The notes under the pieces: generated by a model | The model's database searches: none | What the model saw: the letters and a program-made list of their open reading frames with translations, nothing else | What the model was told of the DNA's origin: nothing | In this document: in pieces, positions 1 through 5,406 of the stretch | Numbering within the stretch: the first letter of the stretch is position 1 | Layout: the number at the start of each line of letters is the position of its first letter | Assembly: GCA_937121005.1 (NCBI GenBank) | Contig: CAKZKB010000609.1 | Coordinates: 1-6,753 of the forward strand | DNA length: 6,753 nucleotides | Direction: 5' to 3' | From: an uncultured cyanobacterium | GTDB taxonomy: Bacteria; Cyanobacteriota; Cyanobacteriia; Cyanobacteriales; Geitlerinemataceae | Position numbers and translations under genes: made by a program

Positions 1-80
1 CCCCCTAAACCCCCAAACCCCTAAGCCCCTAAATCCTTCTTTCCCCTAAACCCCCAAACCCCTAAGCCCCTACCTCCCCT
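1..80 (-). repeat. C-rich direct repeat, G-quadruplex-prone on the transcribed strand
   Basis: A perfect 30-bp unit occurs at 2-31 and again at 43-72 (period 41 bp). Each unit is built from degenerate 7-8 bp steps of the type CCCCTAA(A/G) and CCCCCAAA. Read on the minus strand, each unit has four runs of four or five G separated by 3-4 nt, which is the classical pattern of an intramolecular G-quadruplex. The repeat starts directly after the stop codon of the minus-strand cyclophilin gene (81-83), so it would be the first part of that gene's 3' untranslated region. It resembles the short tandemly repeated heptanucleotide sequences described in cyanobacteria. It continues to the window edge, so its full extent is unknown. 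A role as a transcription pause or end is only inferred; no stem-loop plus U-tract is seen. Confidence 0.8.
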
Positions 81-1406
81 CTACGCGATCGCCACTCCGA
101 GATCCAAACTGCTGACGATCGTCGTCGCACTTTGCACCACGTCTCCCGGTACGCCCGTGACGACGACCAATTGCGCCCCGGTACTGATTTGTTGTACTAC
201 AGTATCAGCACCGATGGGGACGTAAGCGAGATCGGTGGGGGCAATTTCGCCTGCTAGGATCAAGCGATCGCCTTCAGCCGGATTGAGATCTGCAACGCGA
301 TCGGGCGCACCCACAGCCGTCGCCGGCCGGACAATGAACGCATCCGCACCCGGCCCGCCGATCAGCAGATCTTCCCCAAAATCACCCAACAAATAATCGT
401 TCCCCTCGCCCCCGATCAGCATATCGTTATCCTGACCGCCGCGCAGGAAATCGTTACCGCCATCGCCGTTAACGGTATCGTTGCCTTTGTTTCCGTGCAA
501 GATGTCGCTACCGTCGCCACCATTGATCAGATCGTCGTCTCGACCTGCCCGCAGCAGATCGGATCCCGCACCGCCCGAAATGGTATCGTTACCCTGGTTG
601 CTGTAGATGATATCGTTCTCTGCCGAACCCGCGGCCACATCGTTACCGCCGAGTAACACGGCCCCAACTGGAGCCCCGGCACGAAACTCGGGGGTTATGG
701 TGAGATTGTCGTCCGCCTCGGTAAACAGGGCAAACCCTAACGGCAAACTAGCAAAGTTGAGAACATTGTAGAAGTTGTTGAGATCGGTCACATCGGTGAC
801 GGCGGCGGAGACGCGGGAGGGGACAACTCCGCTAACAATGCGGGCTGCTTGGATGCGATCGCCCTGTTGAATTTGGTCTACAACCTCCAAACCGCCGACG
901 ACCCCCCCAAAGGTCGCAAAGTCGCCATCGAGAAAGGTGTTGTTGCTGAGGTTAATGAAAAACTGCGATGAGGCCGAGTTGGGATCCGACTGTACCCGCG
1001 CCATGGCAATGCTACCCCGGACGTTACGCAAAGCAGGAGGTACGGTAATGCCAGCTTGGTCGAAGGTTTGCCCGATAACGGGAGTTTCCGCGCCTTGGGG
1101 GAGAATTTCTAAGGGGATGAACCGTTGCTGTCCCGTCGCCGGATCGATGAAGCCTCCCGATCCGAGTTGCGAAGGGGGAAAACCGGGAATCGTGCTTTGG
1201 GGATCCCCCGCTTGGACGACAAAGGGGTTCGGTTCGCGGACGACGCGGTGAAAAGAAATCCCGTCGTAGAAGCGTCGTTCGACGAGATCGGCAAAGTTTC
1301 CCGCCGTGATGGGGGCGTTGTCGCCATCGAGAAACAGGGCGATCGGCGCGTTATTGACGACGACGATCGCGATCGCACCACCGGGAAGTTGGGGGAGATT
1401 ATCCAT
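81..1406 (-). CDS. Cyclophilin-type peptidyl-prolyl isomerase with C-terminal RTX calcium-binding repeats
   Basis: Predicted cis-trans prolyl isomerase of 441 residues. Residues about 10-195 form a cyclophilin domain. FADLVERRFYDGISFHRVV (38-56) carries the catalytic Arg54, VVQAGDP (63-69) the conserved Gln65, and SSQFFINL (147-154) and LDGDFATFGGVVGGLEVVD (159-177) complete the active-site core. The His and Trp of eukaryotic cyclophilins are absent, as in many bacterial members. Residues about 253-358 are glycine/aspartate nonapeptides of the RTX type (GGxGxDxLx), expected to bind calcium and usual in proteins exported by type I secretion. There is no N-terminal signal peptide, which fits type I export, but no transporter gene is in view. 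The ATG at 1404-1406 fits the domain start, although no good ribosome binding site precedes it. A TACAAT hexamer at 1436-1441 is a weak promoter candidate. High GC and several HIP1 sites mark it as native sequence. Confidence 0.88.
   Translation of the reverse strand: MDNLPQLPGGAIAIVVVNNAPIALFLDGDNAPITAGNFADLVERRFYDGISFHRVVREPNPFVVQAGDPQSTIPGFPPSQLGSGGFIDPATGQQRFIPLEILPQGAETPVIGQTFDQAGITVPPALRNVRGSIAMARVQSDPNSASSQFFINLSNNTFLDGDFATFGGVVGGLEVVDQIQQGDRIQAARIVSGVVPSRVSAAVTDVTDLNNFYNVLNFASLPLGFALFTEADDNLTITPEFRAGAPVGAVLLGGNDVAAGSAENDIIYSNQGNDTISGGAGSDLLRAGRDDDLINGGDGSDILHGNKGNDTVNGDGGNDFLRGGQDNDMLIGGEGNDYLLGDFGEDLLIGGPGADAFIVRPATAVGAPDRVADLNPAEGDRLILAGEIAPTDLAYVPIGADTVVQQISTGAQLVVVTGVPGDVVQSATTIVSSLDLGVAIA
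333..650 (-). other. RTX nonapeptide repeat region of the cyclophilin fusion
   Basis: This region encodes residues about 253-358, roughly eleven nine-residue units with the pattern G-G-x-G-x-D-x-L/I-x, for example GGAGSDLLR, GGDGSDILH and GGEGNDYLL. Such units fold as a parallel beta-roll with calcium between turns and in known proteins act in folding after secretion. The units differ clearly at DNA level, so this is an old array rather than a recent expansion. Confidence 0.88.
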
Positions 1407-1508
1407 GGCAGGCCAAAAATGCGGAGACGACAGCTATTGTAGCGAGAATCTGCCCCATCGGGCGCGACAACCTTCACCGACCCAACTTGCGTCTCGAGAC
1501 CGATCGCG

Positions 1509-1547
1509 ATCGCACGGCTGCATCCCCTGGTCGGCCAGCCTTTTGGA
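1509..1547 (-). pseudogene. Remnant of a Rel C-terminal tail behind the stop codon of the second RelA/SpoT gene
   Basis: In the same frame as the upstream gene, directly after TAA (1551-1553) and one further codon, the DNA encodes SKRLADQGMQPCD. The first Rel gene encodes SKKLVAQGIQPFD at 5422-5460, also directly after the shared SGGGT. Eight of 13 residues match, and the nucleotides align without a shift apart from six extra bases (TAAAAG) that contain the stop. Homology between the two genes therefore continues past the present stop, and the tail was probably lost by this small insertion or an equivalent change. The frame stays open to a TAG near 1435, so the remnant would be read only by stop readthrough. 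Confidence 0.7.
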
Positions 1548-1550
1548 CTT

Positions 1551-4163
1551 TTAGGTTCCGCCACCGGAAAACTCGTCGAGGAGGCGGACCTCAAAAACGT
1601 CTCTCATTTGCTGAATTCGGTTGCGGGTATTATCGAGTTGCTCGCGATCGCGGATATCAATTCCTAGCTCAATAATAGCAGGTTCTCCCAAGTATGTCCT
1701 TACTCGAGCACTATGGACGTTGATATTCTTCTCCGTCAAGAGAGACAAGATCTCGTTAAGAATTCCAACGCGATCGACAACCTGTATAGAAACATTAACA
1801 GGGTATGTTTGAACTCGATCTGATACGTCAGAAATTTTATTGTTGTTCCAACTGACAGATATCTGCCGATCTTCAGGTATATTCTCCACATTATTGCAGC
1901 TTTTATGGTGAATAGAGATCCCTCGCGATCCTCGTGTTATCACACCGACAATTTCATCTCCTGGAACAGGATTACAACAACGAGCTATATGATGTTCTAT
2001 CCCCTCTAATTCCGTAATATAGTGAGACGATCTCGTTGATACCTTGCTCCGCTTTAAAACTCGAACATTATCTTTAGAAGAAGATTTTTTCAGTTCTTTA
2101 ATGACTTGCTGCTTCATAGACTCTTTCATCTTTTTTCCACCCAAGTTATCACTTAGAGCATCGAAATTGATATAGCCAAATTTTTCCGCTATGGATTGTA
2201 ATTCCTCAGAATTTTCCTCACTTAAAATCAAATCTGTGTGACTTACGCCTGTTTTGACTAAAGCTGCTTTTAGATAAGCCTTGCCAATATTAATGTTGTC
2301 CTCCTTTTGAAATTGTTCGTAAGCCTTTAAAACGCGATCGGGTTTGACTTCCTGTCCTCCAACTGCTGACAGCAAGTCTTCTAAATTTTTATAATTATAC
2401 TTTTGAGCAACCTCTCTCATGTATTGAGATTTCACTGCCTGTTCCAGCGAGTTTTTGCTGCCGAACTCTTTCTCTAGAAGAGAGCGTCCACGAGATATAT
2501 TTTGTTCTTTGTAATAACGCTTGTGCCATTTTTGAATTGATTTTGCTGCATGGGAAGTCGCAACAAACTCTAACCATTCCAATCGAGGAACAGCATTTTC
2601 CTGGGTAATTATCTCTACAATATCTCCATTTTTCAAAGGTTGATTTAAAGAAACCATTCGATTATTAACCTTCGCACCAGCACAATGGTTGCCTAGGTCT
2701 GTATGAACATGATAGGCAAAGTCAACTGGAGTTGGAAAATGTTTCGATATCAGATCTACACTTGAGTCTTCCTTCTTTGAAGTTTGGTTTTGCGAAGCTG
2801 CTTTGGAACGCGATCGAGTGAGCCGAACAATTTCACAGTCTGGAGTAATTGCATAAATCTCTGATTCTGTATTTAGTGTTTTCAAACCTTCTTGTATAGA
2901 AGGTACATCTTGACTTGAGATCGCCTCTTTTAGATCGATAAAAATACGATCCTTCTGAGTTGCCTTTTTAGAAGTTCCAGATTCTTTATATTTCCAATGA
3001 GCAGCAGCGCCATATTCGGCTAACTGGTGCATTTCAAAAGTGCGAATTTGAACTTCAAGCTGTTTTCCATCGGCACCAAAAACTACAGTATGAATTGACT
3101 GATAACCATTAGATTTTGGATTAGCAATATAATCCACCAACTCTCCTTCTTTACGACGATAAGTCGGTGCTTGAGGAAAGTTTTTTTGGATAGCATTCAA
3201 ACTGGTATAACAGTCTGTCACTGATTGACATATAATCCGTATGCCAACTAAGTCATAAACCGTATTAAACCAACGATCGAACTCTATCCAGTCCGGTTCA
3301 TTGTCATTATTTTGAATATTTTCAATATTGGGAATAATAGTTTTGAAAAAATCATCCATAGTCAAGTTCTCGGTCTTGAGATTATGACCGTAGCAATAAA
3401 GTTGCTTCATCTTATTATAGGTGCTGTAAATTCCCTTACTCCTACCCTGAACGTTAAATGTTTCTTGAACAAGCCCTTCTTCTAACAGTAGTTCCTCTAG
3501 GAGAGCGATACACTCTTCTATGTAGTTTTCGCGTTCCTGACGGGTTTCTGAAACCAACTGAGCTATATGACGATAGATCTGAGGATGTATTTCCTTAAAA
3601 GAAAAATCTTCTAATTGCCATTTAACTCGCCATAATCCTAGTCGGTTGGCAATTGGCGCAAATATTTGAAAGGTGTCTAAAGCAAATTTTTCAAATTTTG
3701 TATCAAACTTGCTTTTGTATTTGAGCTTTGATAGTCGATAGACAAGCTCGATGAACAAAGCACGAATATCTTGTAGATAACGGACGATCGTACCCGAAAT
3801 AGCATTTTCAATTTTATTAGGGTCGTTACGATCTAAATCAAGAAATGGATTGCTTTGTGATGTTGTTAAAGAATACTCTAAAAGTTCTTTGATCTCCGAA
3901 GAAAATCCATCAATGGAATCAAACATCTCCGAAGTTTTCTCTTCAATTATATCCCGACACTCTTGATTGCTTTTGCATATAGCATACAGTAAACCTGCCA
4001 CTGCAAGTTCTTTGTCTGATGAAATATTATCCAAAGTTTCAGCAACAAATCTTCCTCGCGAATCTACCAAAGAATTAACAGCATTGCTGAAGGCACGATC
4101 GCTACTTAAACGAGTCGTGAGAAACTGAATAGTGTCTCTGTACAGAATGGAATCACTTAGCAT
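1551..4163 (-). CDS. Second long RelA/SpoT homologue, predicted (p)ppGpp synthetase with degenerate HD hydrolase domain
   Basis: An 870-residue protein, longer than the usual 730-780. Domains in order: HD-like 1-200, synthetase about 236-395, TGS about 477-522, two helical-domain copies (about 554-617 and 622-692), zinc finger 715-775 (Cys729, Cys730, His752, Cys756), ACT 787-860. The HD region has normal length but lacks its catalytic residues: the HD pair reads YA (60-61), the following ED reads KS (64-65), the IHP segment is missing, and the Asp of ADRLHNM is Tyr142 in LVYRLSKLK. Hydrolysis of (p)ppGpp is therefore unlikely. The synthetase core keeps GRSKGIYS (240-247), Lys251, YDLVGIR (303-309), NGYQSIH (352-358) and EVQIRT (370-375). 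RxKD is replaced by ELVD (341-344), and about 40 residues are inserted near 254-295. The ATG overlaps the upstream stop and has a strong ribosome binding site. Compared with the first Rel gene it is AT-rich, and it ends earlier. Synthesis of (p)ppGpp, or of a related nucleotide, is inferred. Confidence 0.88.
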   Translation of the reverse strand: MLSDSILYRDTIQFLTTRLSSDRAFSNAVNSLVDSRGRFVAETLDNISSDKELAVAGLLYAICKSNQECRDIIEEKTSEMFDSIDGFSSEIKELLEYSLTTSQSNPFLDLDRNDPNKIENAISGTIVRYLQDIRALFIELVYRLSKLKYKSKFDTKFEKFALDTFQIFAPIANRLGLWRVKWQLEDFSFKEIHPQIYRHIAQLVSETRQERENYIEECIALLEELLLEEGLVQETFNVQGRSKGIYSTYNKMKQLYCYGHNLKTENLTMDDFFKTIIPNIENIQNNDNEPDWIEFDRWFNTVYDLVGIRIICQSVTDCYTSLNAIQKNFPQAPTYRRKEGELVDYIANPKSNGYQSIHTVVFGADGKQLEVQIRTFEMHQLAEYGAAAHWKYKESGTSKKATQKDRIFIDLKEAISSQDVPSIQEGLKTLNTESEIYAITPDCEIVRLTRSRSKAASQNQTSKKEDSSVDLISKHFPTPVDFAYHVHTDLGNHCAGAKVNNRMVSLNQPLKNGDIVEIITQENAVPRLEWLEFVATSHAAKSIQKWHKRYYKEQNISRGRSLLEKEFGSKNSLEQAVKSQYMREVAQKYNYKNLEDLLSAVGGQEVKPDRVLKAYEQFQKEDNINIGKAYLKAALVKTGVSHTDLILSEENSEELQSIAEKFGYINFDALSDNLGGKKMKESMKQQVIKELKKSSSKDNVRVLKRSKVSTRSSHYITELEGIEHHIARCCNPVPGDEIVGVITRGSRGISIHHKSCNNVENIPEDRQISVSWNNNKISDVSDRVQTYPVNVSIQVVDRVGILNEILSLLTEKNINVHSARVRTYLGEPAIIELGIDIRDREQLDNTRNRIQQMRDVFEVRLLDEFSGGGT

Positions 4164-5335
4164 CAGTTTTGACCTCCTTCAATCTTGCAAGCTATTGGTT
4201 TACTACGGTAATCCCATAAATCGTTGAAATATTTCACAAAGGTGAAATAATAGGTTTGATTCAAAAAGTTGCCTTCATCATTTTTCTGGAAGAGCATTAT
4301 AGGCGCATTTTCAATCGATCTGTAATCAACATCTCCTTGTACGAAAACTTTACCGTCTACTACGATCAAATTCCAAAGATAAGGTTGATCGTGCCCTTGA
4401 GCTTCTATCTTTGATTTAAAGCCATCAACTTTTAAGGACTCAATTTTAGCATGAAGTCTTTCTATTTTGGTTTTAAAAGTTTGCTTCCTAGTACGAATGT
4501 ACTCCTCATCCAAAACTTCACTATCTTGATTGGTTTTCTTCCTTGTTGCCCTAAGTTTAAGATTGTAACCTGGGTCGTTGTAGTAGGGATTATCCAGTGC
4601 GGGGGCTAAAATCTTAATACTATCAGGTAAGCGGTAATTACCTTCTTGATATTTGGAGATCATTCGATCTAAGATTTCACCTAAAATATTATCGCTCCCT
4701 AGCAATCCAGTCTCGCAGTGAAGCAAAATCTTAATTTCTTTGACCCCTGTTGCTAAACAACACTTCATCATCTCTTCCTGTGATGCCTTCATATTTTCCC
4801 AAACATGAATCAGCCCTAACCGATGGGGCAAGGATGAAAAACTTTCCTTTTGAAGTTTCTGGATTGCATCTTGAAATTTCTGAATTTCCCCTTGAAGCTG
4901 CTGTTTTTCTTCCTCAAGTTGCTGGTTTTCATCTTGAAATTTCTGAACTTCCCCTTGAAGCTGCTGTTTTTCTTTCTCAAGTTGCTGGTTTTCATCTTGA
5001 AATTTCTGAACTTCCCCTTGAAGTTGCTCTTCTTTTCGACGTAAGCTACCGTTTTCTTGTTGAGTTCTCTTGATGTTTTTCCAAGTTTTAAATATAACAT
5101 AAACCGGAACTCCAACAAACAACACAGAAATCACAAAACAAGCTAACCAAATTAGCTCCTCTGACGGCTCCGACATACCAATTAGGGAGAAAAAACGGAC
5201 TACGGAATCTGTGAAAATGGCTGGAGCTGCAGTTGCTAAAAATGTACCTACTAAGCTAGATGCTACACCATAGAGAAATTCGGGAGAATAGAGAAATTCG
5301 GGAGCAAGGTGCTTTCGATCGCGATCGTTTGTCAT
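4163..5335 (-). CDS. Membrane-anchored coiled-coil protein with a possible inactive PLD-like C-terminal domain
   Basis: A 390-residue protein I do not recognise by name. After a charged N-terminus come two hydrophobic segments, about 20-41 and 60-82, likely a membrane hairpin. Residues 88-165 are a Gln/Glu/Lys-rich coiled coil with three 21-residue repeats, followed by a soluble domain (168-380). That domain has alternating strands such as EIKILLHCETG (200-210), SIKILAPAL (239-247) and LWNLIVVDGKVFVQGDV (320-336), and ends YYFTFVKYFNDLWDY (362-376). This order, with a strand carrying VVDGK and a closing F..FN.LW helix, recalls catalytically dead phospholipase-D-like sensor domains; no HKD motif is present. 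That fold assignment is a guess from pattern. The ATG has AGGAG at 5344-5348, nine bases away. The gene overlaps the second RelA/SpoT gene and shares its low GC, so the two probably form one functional unit. Confidence 0.85.
   Translation of the reverse strand: MTNDRDRKHLAPEFLYSPEFLYGVASSLVGTFLATAAPAIFTDSVVRFFSLIGMSEPSEELIWLACFVISVLFVGVPVYVIFKTWKNIKRTQQENGSLRRKEEQLQGEVQKFQDENQQLEKEKQQLQGEVQKFQDENQQLEEEKQQLQGEIQKFQDAIQKLQKESFSSLPHRLGLIHVWENMKASQEEMMKCCLATGVKEIKILLHCETGLLGSDNILGEILDRMISKYQEGNYRLPDSIKILAPALDNPYYNDPGYNLKLRATRKKTNQDSEVLDEEYIRTRKQTFKTKIERLHAKIESLKVDGFKSKIEAQGHDQPYLWNLIVVDGKVFVQGDVDYRSIENAPIMLFQKNDEGNFLNQTYYFTFVKYFNDLWDYRSKPIACKIEGGQN
4172..4179 (-). promoter_or_regulatory. Strong Shine-Dalgarno and TGATG overlap for translational coupling
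   Basis: On the minus strand the junction reads AAGGAGGTCAAAACTGATG. The AAGGAGGT core lies inside the last codons of the upstream membrane-protein gene, eight bases before the ATG of the second RelA/SpoT gene (4161-4163). The upstream TGA (4163-4165) shares its A with that ATG. This fixes the start and indicates that ribosomes finishing the membrane protein can restart on the enzyme, so both are made together. Confidence 0.9.
4850..5035 (-). repeat. 63-bp tandem repeat encoding a three-heptad coiled-coil unit
   Basis: Three successive units of 63 bp (21 codons, exactly three heptads) encode residues 101-162. Each contains QLQGE(V/I)QKFQD followed in the first two units by ENQQLE. The marker TTGAAATTTC (plus strand) recurs at 4871, 4934 and 4997, exactly 63 bp apart. 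The two units nearest the N-terminus are almost identical at DNA level, which points to recent slippage or unequal exchange. The third is degenerate at its end (DAIQKLQ). The period keeps the heptad register, so copy number would change rod length without breaking the helix. Confidence 0.92.
5271..5306 (-). repeat. 18-bp tandem duplication at the N-terminus of the membrane protein
   Basis: Two adjacent 18-bp units share 16 identical leading bases (TAGAGAAATTCGGGAG on the plus strand at 5271 and 5289). They encode the doubled PEFLY in APEFLYSPEFLYGV just before the first membrane segment. The change is in frame. Confidence 0.85.
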
Positions 5336-5380
5336 TGAGCTTGCTCCTAAATTCTGTCAGGACTGATTTTACTCCGCTAT

Positions 5381-5386
5381 ATTATA
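5381..5386 (-). promoter_or_regulatory. Candidate -10 box upstream of the membrane-protein gene
   Basis: The minus strand carries a perfect TATAAT in the 71-bp gap between the first Rel gene and the membrane protein gene, 45 bases before the ATG. It sits in a short inverted repeat (GCTATA-T-TATAGC, 5376-5388 on the plus strand). No convincing -35 box is visible at the right distance, so the promoter could depend on an activator or be fortuitous. If real, the two-gene unit could be expressed apart from rel. Confidence 0.4.
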
Positions 5387-5406
5387 GCTTACTCAGTAGG
5401 AGATCG

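Larger units (their letters stand above)
85..1651. repeat. Six HIP1 octamers in the left flank
   Basis: Exact GCGATCGC palindromes start at 85, 264, 855, 1369, 1506 and 1644. The density, about one per 260 bp, is typical of HIP1-rich cyanobacteria. The last one lies inside the 3' end of the second RelA/SpoT gene. Confidence 0.95.

Noticed and set aside
1..80. CRISPR array
   Set aside because: The 30-bp units are separated by only 11 bp and are low-complexity internally; there is no real spacer.
1407..1550. Intrinsic terminator after the second RelA/SpoT gene
   Set aside because: No GC-rich hairpin followed by a U-run was found on the minus strand; the short A/T runs near the stop belong to the tail remnant.
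1109..1594. Open frame of 161 codons on the minus strand overlapping the start of the cyclophilin gene
   Set aside because: It lies out of frame over conserved cyclophilin codons, and its product is Arg/Ser-rich with no recognisable domain; it is a shadow of a high-GC gene.
1551..1800. Recent gene conversion of the ACT domain from the first Rel gene
   Set aside because: The ACT domains share about 57 of 84 residues by hand count, but the zinc fingers are about equally similar, so no sharp conversion edge is visible by eye. A sliding nucleotide comparison would decide.
4750..5073. Plus-strand open frames across the coiled-coil repeat
   Set aside because: Their repetitive Leu/Phe-rich products are antisense translations of the 63-bp repeat, with no start signal of their own.
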